Positions 50,840 through 60,400 of a stretch of DNA of 64,000 nucleotides are shown piece by piece (position 1 is the first letter of the stretch; every line of letters starts with the position of its first letter). Source of the stretch: GCA-2748575 sp965222725 (GTDB taxonomy: Bacteria; Pseudomonadota; Gammaproteobacteria; Pseudomonadales; Ketobacteraceae); the NCBI GenBank assembly GCA_965222725.1, contig OZ244969.1, forward strand, positions 5,270,001-5,334,000, given 5' to 3'. Below the pieces are notes generated by a model that saw nothing but the letters and a program-made list of their open reading frames with translations, made no database searches and was not told the origin of the DNA. The translations under genes and the position numbers were made by a program.

Positions 50840-51552
50840 AAAAAGTTGCCCTGCTTTACGTCGGTGCGTGGCGGGGATATTTCCTCATCCTGAACCAGGG
50901 GTTTGATTTTTTGCAGCTGTGATTCCAGCGAGTAAGACACACTGGATGACAGATTGAAAAAGCTCAGCAGTGCCTTGAGGTTGGAATCATTCTCACAGGC
51001 ATCATGAACCCGCTGCCAGAACGCCTGGTTCAGGATCTGCAATTCCTGATTCAGATGAATCAGCCCCTGCAACTCCCAATCCGGATGTTTGCCTTCCCGG
51101 TACTGGTAATACTGGTTCATCAGGTACATGGCCGTGGAGCGCATGATAAATTCTTCCTGAGTGGCAAAAGGCAGATGATAACGGGCATTGGGTTTGAGGT
51201 GGGATAAAATCGGGCAGGCACTGGTTGCCATGATCAGGCCCATCAGTGAACGCACCCCTTCTTCCAGCGTGGCTTCCTTCACGTATTCACGATCAGGCGT
51301 TACTACCCGGATACGGGCTTCTTTGATAGCGGGCATCCGCTGAAAATCAGACACCACATCACACAAATCCACAGCGGCCGGGCAATGGCTGCAATCACGG
51401 GTGGTCAGCGGGCAGTTGCTGCACTGGTGATGGCTCAGGCGTGTCCACTCCGGCAAATGTTCGCGGTCTTCTGAAAAATCAAAATCACGATCAATTTTTA
51501 CCTGATAATGGAGCTGTATGTCATCAATTTCAAAGAAGTAGTCAACTGCCAT
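50836..51552 (-). CDS. Protein with regular five-Cys motif (DUF6901-like)
   Basis: A 238-residue cytoplasmic protein. Residues 44-64 hold C44-x2-C47-x6-C54-x2-C57-x6-C64, a regular spacing that suggests a zinc or iron-sulfur site. An N-terminal beta segment (VDYFFEIDDIQLHYQVKID) precedes it, and the rest is helical (LMGLIMATSACPILSHLKPN, MRSTAMYLMNQYYQYREGKH). I recall similar proteins annotated as DUF6901, function unknown. It is a single gene on the minus strand and overlaps the usp stop codon. Confidence 0.7.
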   Translation of the reverse strand: MAVDYFFEIDDIQLHYQVKIDRDFDFSEDREHLPEWTRLSHHQCSNCPLTTRDCSHCPAAVDLCDVVSDFQRMPAIKEARIRVVTPDREYVKEATLEEGVRSLMGLIMATSACPILSHLKPNARYHLPFATQEEFIMRSTAMYLMNQYYQYREGKHPDWELQGLIHLNQELQILNQAFWQRVHDACENDSNLKALLSFFNLSSSVSYSLESQLQKIKPLVQDEEISPPRTDVKQGNFF

Positions 51553-51826
51553 GGGTGCCGCCTTTGGATGCCGCGCATTCTGTCACTCTATTGCAATCAA
51601 TATAGCAGTTTTAGGTTGGAGTTTTTACACACAGCACAAATTCTTTACAGTAATAACAGGATTCGTGGACTGCATATCACTCAGATACACAAGGATAAAA
51701 GTTTATTTAGACGGCCCCTGAAACTGTTCTATCCTTACTGGTGGTGGGCTGTTAATTGATTTTAACCAGTTGCTATTAAAAACCGGTTCTATATTACCAA
51801 AACCTATATTCTGCAGGAGCAGAGCT

Positions 51827-52411
51827 GTGCCGACACTATCCAATCCAGGATCATCATCCGCCAATCCGGATCTTAACTGGAGCCAGGTGCGCGAAACTAT
51901 TTCCATGCTTTGCCTGGCCATGGCACAAATCGAAACATCGCTGAATGACAGTTCCAAATCTGTGGATGTGCTTACCGAGACATTTACGGATATTGCCAGC
52001 GATGCGCAATCCATTGTGAAAACCCTGCAACAGGCAGACAACAGTGAAGAGCTGTTTGCCAGCAAAGAAGACATGCTGGAAAAAGCCGGATCAGTGCTGT
52101 CTAGAATGAATCAGGCAGTAGTGGCTTTTCAGTTTTATGATCGGCTGAGCCAGAAACTGGGCCATGTGAACACCAGTCTGAATCATCTGGGTGATGTGAT
52201 CAGTGATTCCTCACGGCTGTTCAATCCGTCGGAGTGGAACAAGATCCAGACGGAAATCCGCACCAATTACACCATGGAATGCGAACGCCTGATGTTTGAT
52301 CTTATTATGAAAGGCGCCACCATCAGGGAAGCACTGGAATTATACCGTCATGAATTTGATCTGCTGGATGTGGTCAATGATGACAGCGAAGACGATATCG
52401 AACTGTTCTGA
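51827..52411 (+). CDS. Helical protein with CheZ-like motif
   Basis: A 194-residue soluble, nearly all-helical protein. Start GTG has AGGAG seven bases upstream. Two long helices (about 18-70 and 80-125) surround the motif VVAFQFYDRLSQKLGHV (about 98-114), which recalls the QDFQDLTGQ region of the CheZ phosphatase. The C-terminus ends in an acidic tail (VVNDDSEDDIELF), like the CheY-binding tail of CheZ. A signal-phosphatase or chemotaxis-like role is therefore possible, but no che gene is nearby. The similarity is by eye and weak. Confidence 0.5.
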   Translation: MPTLSNPGSSSANPDLNWSQVRETISMLCLAMAQIETSLNDSSKSVDVLTETFTDIASDAQSIVKTLQQADNSEELFASKEDMLEKAGSVLSRMNQAVVAFQFYDRLSQKLGHVNTSLNHLGDVISDSSRLFNPSEWNKIQTEIRTNYTMECERLMFDLIMKGATIREALELYRHEFDLLDVVNDDSEDDIELF

Positions 52412-52422
52412 CAGATTTTCCG

Positions 52423-53220
52423 CTATTCAATCACTGCAACGGTATCACCTACCCTGAGTTTGCCTCGCTGACGGGGAATCAGATTCTGCCCGAAATACAC
52501 CTCGCCATCTTTTGAACGGTGCTTCCGCAGGGCCTTGAAAACTTCCGGCTCTTTGGCAGCAGTCTGGCGGTTAATGGTGGGGATGGCACAACGGGAACAA
52601 GGCTTTGCCACGTCAAACTCAAGCTCGCCGATACGAATCACTTTCCAGTTGTCTTCCTGCCAGGGCATACCCCCTTTTACGACCAGATTGGGGCGGAATC
52701 TCAGCATTTCGATGGGCTGACTCAGGTGACGGTTAAAATCCTGCAATGAGGCCTCGCTGGTCAACAGCATGGGAAAGCCATCCGCAAAACCCACCGTTTC
52801 CTGATTTTTGGCATAGCCGGGGTCTACCAAACGCCGGGTAGATTCCGGCATATAAACCAGACGGCATTCCCGGCCCAGCTGTTCCGACAACCAGGCACTG
52901 ACAGCCTCCTCCGCCGGCACGGCAGTTACGGTGTCCCGCCACACGGTAACCTCACAGGGGGCCGCATCGGCCGGCTCCTGCGCCGTAAAACTCATCTGCT
53001 GCTCACCGGCCTGCAGCTGCCAGCCGCTATCCGTACGCCTTACCCGGATATGCACCATCTGCGGCAACTGGCGCTGAGTCAGAAACCGCCCGTTCGCATC
53101 CACCAGCATCCAGCGGCGGTCATGCTGAATGCCAAACCGGTCCACGTCAGCCTGATTCAGAAGAATTTCCCCCAGAGATTTCACGGGGTAACAGTAAATG
53201 GCGGAAAGGCTCAGGCCCAC
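52423..53220 (-). CDS. MOSC-domain protein (YcbX-like)
   Basis: A 265-residue protein. The N-terminal beta-barrel domain (LSAIYCYPVKSLGEI, RFGIQHDRRWMLVD) is followed by a MOSC domain (about 130-265). The Cys-containing loop KPCSRCAIPTINRQT carries the likely molybdenum-cofactor ligand. YcbX-type proteins detoxify N-hydroxylated compounds with a reductase partner. The start is GTG with a strong AAGGAGAT ribosome site. There is no C-terminal ferredoxin domain, unlike E. coli YcbX, so a partner is expected elsewhere. Confidence 0.9.
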   Translation of the reverse strand: MGLSLSAIYCYPVKSLGEILLNQADVDRFGIQHDRRWMLVDANGRFLTQRQLPQMVHIRVRRTDSGWQLQAGEQQMSFTAQEPADAAPCEVTVWRDTVTAVPAEEAVSAWLSEQLGRECRLVYMPESTRRLVDPGYAKNQETVGFADGFPMLLTSEASLQDFNRHLSQPIEMLRFRPNLVVKGGMPWQEDNWKVIRIGELEFDVAKPCSRCAIPTINRQTAAKEPEVFKALRKHRSKDGEVYFGQNLIPRQRGKLRVGDTVAVIE

Positions 53221-53287
53221 AATTTATCTCCTTGTCGTGGTCAAATTCCGGCAACCTTATCTATACTTGTTAGGAAGGAGGTCACCT

Positions 53288-53518
53288 ATGGCATCAAACC
53301 TGTTGAAATCGCTCACATTTATCGGCTCAACCTGTTTTATATTAACAGGCTGTAATGACGGCCCCTACGCCGATTACAGCGACACTGAACTGCAGGACGC
53401 TCACCATAAATGTGAGACTGCCGACTCCATGTCGCCGGGCGCCGCTATTACCTGCGACAATATACGCCGTGAATGCAAGCGGCGGGCGGACGAGAAAGGC
53501 AGGACTATCTGCTTCTGA
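53288..53518 (+). CDS. Small lipoprotein
   Basis: A 76-residue protein. The ATG follows a strong AAGGAGGT ribosome site. The signal ASNLLKSLTFIGSTCFIL ends in the lipobox LTGC (Cys22). The mature part is short, with YSDTELQDAHHKCE, DNIRRECKRRADEK and a C-terminal Cys (four Cys, perhaps two disulfides). I recognise no family. It is divergent from the MOSC gene, with about 70 bp between starts. Confidence 0.75.
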   Translation: MASNLLKSLTFIGSTCFILTGCNDGPYADYSDTELQDAHHKCETADSMSPGAAITCDNIRRECKRRADEKGRTICF

Positions 53519-53551
53519 CCTCCTCCGGGGTGATCTGCTTTTTACAGCCAC

Positions 53552-53578
53552 CCCCTTTCAGAGAGTCCCCTTTCAGAG
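53552..53578. repeat. Tandem 12-bp repeat over the 3' end of the MBL-fold gene
   Basis: CCCCTTTCAGAG occurs at 53552-53563 and again at 53567-53578, a 15-bp period. The second copy contains the stop codon of the minus-strand MBL-fold gene. Confidence 0.6.
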
Positions 53579-54973
53579 CGTCACTACCGTACCTTCGGAA
53601 GGAATATCGGCATCCAGACCATGGGTATCTTTAAGCTGACCGCGCAATTCCTTCAGCGCATCTTCTTCACCGTGCACCAGATAGAATTTGGGATGATTGG
53701 TAAACTGCCCCGCCCAGTCCAGTAACTGACTCTGGCCTGCATGAGCCGAGAAACCACCCAGAGTATGTACCTGGGCTTTTACCGCAAAAATATTACCAAA
53801 CATTTTCACATGGGTTGCGCCATCCACAATCAGGCGCCCCAGAGTACCCACTGCCTGAAAGCCGGGAAACACCACATGGCATTCCGAGCGCCAGATATTG
53901 TATTTCAGGTGATGCTTTACCCTGCCCCCGTTGCACATGCCGCTGCCGGCAATAATGATGGCGCCGCCCTTGATGCGGTTAATACTCATGGACTCTTCAG
54001 TGGTGGGTGTCAGTGTCAGGCTGGGCAGAAAGCTTTTAAAGGTATCCCCGCGGTGAGGATCCAGCTTGACGATATCCTTGCGATCCAGCAGCTCAATGTA
54101 ATCATCATAAAGGCGGGTTACCTCAATCCCCATGGGACTGTCGAGAAAAATCTTCTGCTGCTTTAAACGCCCCTGGCGGTACAGCAGGGCCAGGTAGTAA
54201 ATCATTTCCTGGGTACGGCCCACGGCAAATGCCGGTATCACCACGTTGCCCTTGTCCTCGTAGGCCTGCTGCAGAATCTCATCCAGTTCCTGCAGGGTGT
54301 TTTCTGCACTGCGGTGATTGCGATCCCCGTAGGTGCCTTCCATCAGCACACAATCAGCCTGCCTGAACACTTTGGGATCATGCATGAGTACCGCATCGGG
54401 GTTGCCCAGATCGCCGGAAAATACCAGCTTTTTACGCTGCCCCTTGTCATCAAATTCCAGCGCCACTATGGCAGAGCCGATAATATGCCCCGCGTCGTTA
54501 AAGGTAAGCTCAACGCCGCCACAAATAGTGGTTGTTGTGGCATAGGGCACCCCCTGGGCATGCTCCAGCACCTTCAGCACGTCATTAAGATCATAGATAG
54601 GTTCAATGGCTTTTTTACCGGCACGCTGGCGGCGCTTGTTTTCCCACTCCACATCGCGCATGTGCAGGTTGGCCGAATCCTCCAGCATGATGGCCAGCAG
54701 ATTCACTGTCGCTTCGGTGCAGTACAGCGGACCTCTGTAGCCATCCTTGAACAGCTTGGGCAGCAGTCCGGAATGATCCAGGTGGCCATGGGAAAGCACA
54801 ACGGCATCAATACTTTTTACATCAAAAGGAAAGGGATCACGATTACGCTGCTCCGATTTTCTGCCGCCCTGATGCATACCGCAATCCAGCAGAATGCGAC
54901 AGCCATCAATCTCCAGCAGGTGACAAGAGCCTGTGACTTCCTGAGCCGCACCATAAAACCTGATCGTTGCCAT
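53573..54973 (-). CDS. MBL-fold beta-CASP RNA-processing exonuclease-like protein
   Basis: A 466-residue metallo-beta-lactamase-fold hydrolase of the beta-CASP group, as in CPSF73-type nucleases. The zinc motif HGHLDH is at 62-67 (VVLSHGHLDHSGLLP). GTYGDRNHRS and the beta-CASP motif VAGSGMCNGGRVKHHL follow, and HTLGGFSAHAGQSQLLDW carries the last His. No KH domain is present. The start MATIRFYGAAQEVTGS has GAGG upstream; longer frames lack similarity. Bacterial homologues are often annotated as RNA nucleases; a substrate is not known. Confidence 0.9.
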   Translation of the reverse strand: MATIRFYGAAQEVTGSCHLLEIDGCRILLDCGMHQGGRKSEQRNRDPFPFDVKSIDAVVLSHGHLDHSGLLPKLFKDGYRGPLYCTEATVNLLAIMLEDSANLHMRDVEWENKRRQRAGKKAIEPIYDLNDVLKVLEHAQGVPYATTTTICGGVELTFNDAGHIIGSAIVALEFDDKGQRKKLVFSGDLGNPDAVLMHDPKVFRQADCVLMEGTYGDRNHRSAENTLQELDEILQQAYEDKGNVVIPAFAVGRTQEMIYYLALLYRQGRLKQQKIFLDSPMGIEVTRLYDDYIELLDRKDIVKLDPHRGDTFKSFLPSLTLTPTTEESMSINRIKGGAIIIAGSGMCNGGRVKHHLKYNIWRSECHVVFPGFQAVGTLGRLIVDGATHVKMFGNIFAVKAQVHTLGGFSAHAGQSQLLDWAGQFTNHPKFYLVHGEEDALKELRGQLKDTHGLDADIPSEGTVVTL

Positions 54974-55130
54974 AAGTTGCCTCACATAATGTTTAATGGA
55001 TTCAATGCTATAGGAAACCGGTACCCGGAGAAACCGGATAATCCCCAAAATCCCTTGATTCAGCGCATGACTTTATTCACTTTATGCTCCGCAATAAAAA
55101 TTCGCCTCTTCCTTGCCCTCTCAGAGAATA

Positions 55131-55146
55131 CTGTATATATTTACAG
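55131..55146 (+). promoter_or_regulatory. LexA box of the imuA-imuB-dnaE2 operon
   Basis: CTGTATATATTTACAG is a perfect CTGT-N8-ACAG SOS box, 48 bp before the imuA start. LexA control of this cassette is well established in other bacteria. Confidence 0.92.
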
Positions 55147-55193
55147 TATATTTCAGCAACCCAGAACCAACCCAAACTGCCGACGACGAAACC

Positions 55194-56024
55194 ATGAATT
55201 CTAACGCAAACCATCAGGCTCCACAGGGGCTGAATCAGCTGCTTGAAGACCCGCATATCTGGCGGGCCAGCGATGCTTTGCGTAGTCAGGACTGCGCCCG
55301 GCAAACCCAACAGGCCATTGCCACCGGCTTTACCCGGCTGAATCGGGAATTGCCTGATGGCGGCTGGCCGTCACGGGGCCTGATGGAATTACTCTGTCCG
55401 CGCTGGGGCGCCGGCGAAATACCGCTTCTCTCCCCCGCTATGGCCCCACTCAGTCAACAGGGACGTTGGCTGGTGTGGGTTTCTCCTCCCTGGCAGCCCT
55501 ATGCGCCGGGTCTGCTACATGCGGGTATCAATACCGAACAGATACTGGTAATACGCCCCTCATCAGACCGGGACGCCCTGTGGGCCATGGAGGAATGCCT
55601 GCAGTCCGGCCAGTGCAGCGCCGTGATTGGCTGGCCCCGGAAAATATTGCCACAACAGCTGAAACGCCTGCACATTGCCGCCCAGAAAGGCGACAGCCTG
55701 TGCGTGATGATGCGGGATGAAGCCTGTGCCCAGCAGCCCTCTCCGGCCCCCTTGCGCATTCAGCTGGGCGCATTGCAAACAGAACTGTCGTTACGGATTA
55801 TCAAACGCCGCGGCCGCTGGGCCAGCGACTGGCTGCGGCTGCCTCTACCGGCGTGCTTGTCTTTGCTGCAGCCGACGGGTGCCATCACAGGCGCCCTGTC
55901 AGGTGGCCATTCTGACCGCGTGCCGGCAAACAACACCGATCAGGATAATCACCGGCAGACATTACGCCGGATATCAGCCGGTAATACGGTCACGTCTTCT
56001 CCCACCCTTTCATTACCGCACTAA
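55194..56024 (+). CDS. imuA: Translesion synthesis accessory protein ImuA
   Basis: A 276-residue RecA-like protein without a full ATPase core. LPDGGWPSRGLMELLCPRWGAGEIPLLSPAM resembles the Walker A region of ImuA/SulA-like proteins. The cassette imuA-imuB-dnaE2 performs SOS-induced mutagenic bypass. The start MNSNANHQAPQG was chosen 48 bp after the LexA box; earlier in-frame starts would include the operator. The C-terminal 40 residues are polar and low in similarity. imuB starts ten bases after its stop. Confidence 0.9.
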   Translation: MNSNANHQAPQGLNQLLEDPHIWRASDALRSQDCARQTQQAIATGFTRLNRELPDGGWPSRGLMELLCPRWGAGEIPLLSPAMAPLSQQGRWLVWVSPPWQPYAPGLLHAGINTEQILVIRPSSDRDALWAMEECLQSGQCSAVIGWPRKILPQQLKRLHIAAQKGDSLCVMMRDEACAQQPSPAPLRIQLGALQTELSLRIIKRRGRWASDWLRLPLPACLSLLQPTGAITGALSGGHSDRVPANNTDQDNHRQTLRRISAGNTVTSSPTLSLPH

Positions 56025-56033
56025 GTTATTCCG

Positions 56034-57473
56034 ATGCTTTGGGCCTGTATTCACTTACCCGAGTTGCCCCTGGAGGTTTTGCAAACCGGTTCAGAACAGG
56101 GCCCGCTGGTGATTGAAGAAATGCAAAGCAACCGCCGCTATGTGGCCTATGCCAATGCCTGGGCCAGAGCCCGGGGCATTCAGACCGGCTGCAGCATTCC
56201 CACCGCCCACAGCCTGGCGCAGGGGCTGGTGGTAAAAAGCCGGGATCCGCTCAAGGAACAACAGGCACTGGAGCATATTGCCACGCTGGCCTATGGGTTT
56301 TCTCCCAGCCTTTACCTGCAACCTCCCAATCAGGTGCTGCTGGAAATGGAAAGCTGCCTGAAGCTGTTCCAGGGCCATAAAACCTTTAACGAAAGACTTT
56401 GCCGGCAATTGGAGCAAACGGCTTTTCAGGCCTGTGTCAGTTATTACCCCCATCCTGCCGGCGCCATGCTGCTGGCAAACACCCATGCACTGCCGGCCTT
56501 CAGCGGGCACTGTTATCAGAGCCAGGATTTACACCAGTGCCCGCTGACTTTTTTAAACACAACGAACGACGTGATCATGCGTCTGGAAAGCATGGGGTTT
56601 ACCACGCTGGGAGAACTGCTGAACCTGCCCATGGATGCGCTGGGCAAACGTTTTGACAAAGACTTTATTCATTACCTGAAATGCCTGCGGGGGGATGCAA
56701 CCCTGCCACTGAAACCTTTTTCCCTGCCGCCCCGTTTTGATCAGCGCCTGGATTTTGTGGAGGAACTGACACATGCCGAAGCCCTGCTGTTTCCTATCAA
56801 ACGGCTGCTGCATTATCTGCAGCACTATTTAATTGCCCGACAACTTTGTGTCAGAGCCTTGGTGGTTACCCTGGGGGAACGCTTCCAGCAACAGCAGTCT
56901 CTGGTGATTCAGTTATCCCAGCCCCATTACGAAGCCGGTCATTTACTGGGTTTGATACAACACCAGTTTAACAAGCTCACCCTGAACCAGCCGGTGATTG
57001 GTGTGCGCTTGCAGGCGGAATGGTTTACCCCGCTGGAAGCGGAAAATGCAGACCTGTTTTCCCACCACAGTGCCCGCAAAAAAGACCGCTATCAACTGAT
57101 TGATACCCTGCGAGCCAGACTGGGCCGGGGCAGTGTTCACGGATTATCGGTGGCGGAGGATCACCGCCCGGAAAATGCCTGGCAAATGGCCATACCCGGC
57201 AAGGGTAAAACCGTGGAATACCCGGCAGACAAACGCCCTTTATGGCTGCTGCAACAACCCCAGCCACTACCCGTTAAAAAAGATCTGCCCTGTTACCAGC
57301 AGGCCCCGCTGCAACTGGCCAAGGGCCCGGAACGAATAGAAACCGGCTGGTGGGATCATCAGCCGGTGCAGCGGGATTATTTTATTGCCCTGCACCCCAA
57401 CGGTTCCCTGTTATGGATTTTTCGTGACTTTCTCCATCAGGGGCGCTGGTTCCTTCACGGTATTTTCAGCTGA
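56034..57473 (+). CDS. imuB: ImuB, catalytically inactive Y-family polymerase
   Basis: A 479-residue Y-family (DinB/UmuC-like) protein. At the first catalytic site MLWACIHLPELPLEVL has no Asp where active Pol IV has its DxD, and LLEMESCLKLFQG replaces the SxDE site, consistent with known ImuB proteins. It acts as a hub that links the beta clamp, ImuA and DnaE2. A clamp-binding motif was not assigned; candidates near the C-terminus are weak. It lies between imuA and dnaE2, with a spacing of about ten bases at each side. Confidence 0.93.
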   Translation: MLWACIHLPELPLEVLQTGSEQGPLVIEEMQSNRRYVAYANAWARARGIQTGCSIPTAHSLAQGLVVKSRDPLKEQQALEHIATLAYGFSPSLYLQPPNQVLLEMESCLKLFQGHKTFNERLCRQLEQTAFQACVSYYPHPAGAMLLANTHALPAFSGHCYQSQDLHQCPLTFLNTTNDVIMRLESMGFTTLGELLNLPMDALGKRFDKDFIHYLKCLRGDATLPLKPFSLPPRFDQRLDFVEELTHAEALLFPIKRLLHYLQHYLIARQLCVRALVVTLGERFQQQQSLVIQLSQPHYEAGHLLGLIQHQFNKLTLNQPVIGVRLQAEWFTPLEAENADLFSHHSARKKDRYQLIDTLRARLGRGSVHGLSVAEDHRPENAWQMAIPGKGKTVEYPADKRPLWLLQQPQPLPVKKDLPCYQQAPLQLAKGPERIETGWWDHQPVQRDYFIALHPNGSLLWIFRDFLHQGRWFLHGIFS

Positions 57474-57485
57474 AGGAATGCCGTT

Positions 57486-60400
57486 ATGAGTTATGCAGAA
57501 CTTCACTGCTATTCCAACTTCAGCTTTTTAAAAGGCGCTTCCCACCCGGAAGAGCTGGTAACCGAAGCCGCCCGCCTGAATTATCAGGCCATTGCCATTA
57601 CCGATGAATGCTCCCTTGCCGGTGTGGTCCGGGCCCATGTGGCCTGCCGGGAACAGGGACTGAAACTTGTCGTTGGCAGTGAGTTTATCACCGAAGAAGG
57701 CATCCGGTTTACCGCCTACGCCACCAACCGTTTTGCCTATGGCCAGTTATCCGCACTGATCAGCCGGGCCCGGCAACGCAGCCCCAAGGGAGAATATTCA
57801 TTACAGGTAAAGGATCTGGAAAACAGCCTGACAGACTGCCTGATTATCTGGTTCCCGGATGAACACCAGTGCCACACTGTTCAGAGCATCTGCAAAGAGT
57901 TTCTCGATAGGGTTCAGGGCCGCTGCTGGATTGGTGTGGAGTATCACCTGAATCAGCGGGAAAACGAATTAATGCAACGGCGGGAAAGCCTGGCCCAGGC
58001 ACTGCAACTGCCCACGGTGGCCTGTGGCAATGTGCATATGCACTGCAAATCCCGCAAACCATTGCAGGATGCTCTCACCGCCACCCGGCTGAATACCAGC
58101 ATCGACAGCAGCGGTTTTCACCTGCACGCCAACAGTGAACGCTACCTGCGGCCAGTCTCCCTGTTAAAAAATCTTTACCACCCGGTGCAACTGGACGCCA
58201 CACTGCAAATCGCCTCACAGTGCCATTTCGAGTTGGGTGAATTACGTTATGAATACCCCAAAGAGCTGGTGCCTCCCCATTTAACCGCCACCGCCTACTT
58301 ACGCCAGCTGGTGGAAGATGGCGCCCGGCAACGCTGGCCCGAAGGTGTCAGCGATCACCTTCGGGAACTGATCGAAAAAGAACTGGGGCTGATTCAGGAA
58401 CTGCAGTATGAATACTATTTTTTAACGGTTTACGACATTGTGCAGTTTGCCCGCAGTGAAAATATTCTTTGTCAGGGGCGGGGGTCAGCTGCCAATTCGG
58501 TGGTGTGTTTTTGCCTGTTTATTACCGAGGTGGACCCGGCCAAAAGCCACCTGCTGTTCGAGCGTTTTATTTCCAGAGAACGCAACGAACCACCGGATAT
58601 TGATGTGGATTTTGAACACGAACGCCGCGAGGAAGTGATTCAGTTTATCTACCGCAAATACGGCCGGCAGCGGGCTGCACTGGCTGCCACCGTAGTTACC
58701 TATCGCATAAAAAGCGCGGTCAGGGATATGGGTAAAGCCCTGGGCTTTGACCTTTCCCTGATTGACCAGCTCAGCCAGTCCATTGCCTGGTGGGACAAGA
58801 AAGACCAGTTTCCGGAACGCCTGCGGGAACTGGGTATTGATGTTAATAACCCCTCCATTCAGCAGCTGATCATACTGGTCAATCAATTGCTGGGATTTCC
58901 CCGCCATCTGTCGCAGCATGTAGGGGGCTTTATTATTTCCAGCGGCCCGCTGGATCAGATGGTGCCAATCGAAAACGCCGCCATGGAAGACCGCACCATC
59001 GTGCAATGGGACAAGGATGATATCGATGCCCTGGGCCTGCTGAAGATTGATGTGCTGGCGCTGGGTATGCTGTCTGCCATTCGCAAAAGCTTTGCCCTGC
59101 TGGAAACGGTGCGCGGTAAACAGTGGACCATGGCCACCCTGCCCCAGGAAGACCCCGCCACCTATAAAATGCTGCAACGGGGCGACAGTGTGGGCGTGTT
59201 CCAGGTGGAGTCCCGGGCACAAATGGCCATGCTGCCACGGCTTAAACCCGAGTGTTTTTATGATCTGGTGATTGAAGTGGCCATTGTCCGCCCCGGCCCC
59301 ATTCAGGGCAACATGGTGCACCCTTATCTGAAACGGCGTCACGGTAATGAGCCAGTGGAATATGCCAGCAAAGAAGTGGAACAGGTGCTGGAACGCACTC
59401 TCGGTGTGCCCATTTTTCAGGAACAGGTGATTCAGCTGGCCATGGTAGCCGCCGGTTTCAGTGCCGGCGAGGCAGACCAGTTACGCCGGGCCATGGCCAC
59501 CTGGAAAAAGAAAGGTGTACTAAAACAATACCAGACCAAGCTGGCCAAAGGCCTGCTGGAGCGCGGCTATACTCTGGAATTTGCCAACCGGGTGATTGAG
59601 CAGATCAACGGCTTTGGCGAATACGGCTTTCCCGAATCCCACGCCGCCAGCTTTGCCCTGCTGGTGTATGTGTCCTCCTGGCTGAAATGCCACGAACCGG
59701 CCGCCTTCTGTTGCGGCCTGCTGAACAGCCAGCCCATGGGATTTTATTCCCCCTCGCAGCTGATTCAGGATATCCGCCGCCATGGCATTGAAGTACGCCC
59801 GGTGGATATCATGCACAGCGACTGGGACCACACCCTGGAAGCCGACTTTCCCCTGCCCTGTGAAGATTCCCACAAGCAACCGGCCATTCGCCTTGGCATG
59901 CGCCTGGTAAAAGGTTTATCCCGACAGGGAGCCCAACGCCTGGCAGCCGCACGCCGGCAACAACCGTTCCGCTCATTGGGGGAGCTGAAATACCGGGCTC
60001 ACCTGAATCAGAAAGACCTGGATGCCCTTGCCCATGCCGATGCCCTGACAGCTATCAGCGGCAACCGCCATCAAGCCCGCTGGCAGGTGCAGGGCATTCA
60101 GCCGGAATCCCCCCTGATCCAGAACCAGCAGCAAAAGGAAACGCCGGTAACCCTGCCGGAACCCGGCGACTACCGCACCCTGATCGAAGACTACCGCAGC
60201 ACCGGCCTGACACTGAACCCACACCCCATGGCCTTGCTAAGATCCCATCAGGCCCTGCGAGGCTACAAACGCCATGTCGACCTGAAAGATCTGGGCCATA
60301 AGCGCTTTGTCCGCATCGCCGGTATCGTAACCGGCAGACAGCGACCCGGCTCAGCCGCCGGCGTCATGTTTCTTACCCTTGAAGATGAAACCGGCAACAG

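Noticed and set aside
54314..55204. Open frame of 296 codons on the plus strand opposite the MBL-fold gene
   Set aside because: Antisense to the HxHxDH region of the MBL-fold protein and running across the LexA box of imuA; a shadow frame.
58485..59342. Open frame of 285 codons on the minus strand opposite dnaE2
   Set aside because: It overlaps the catalytic core of DnaE2, which is unmistakable, and no similarity is seen.
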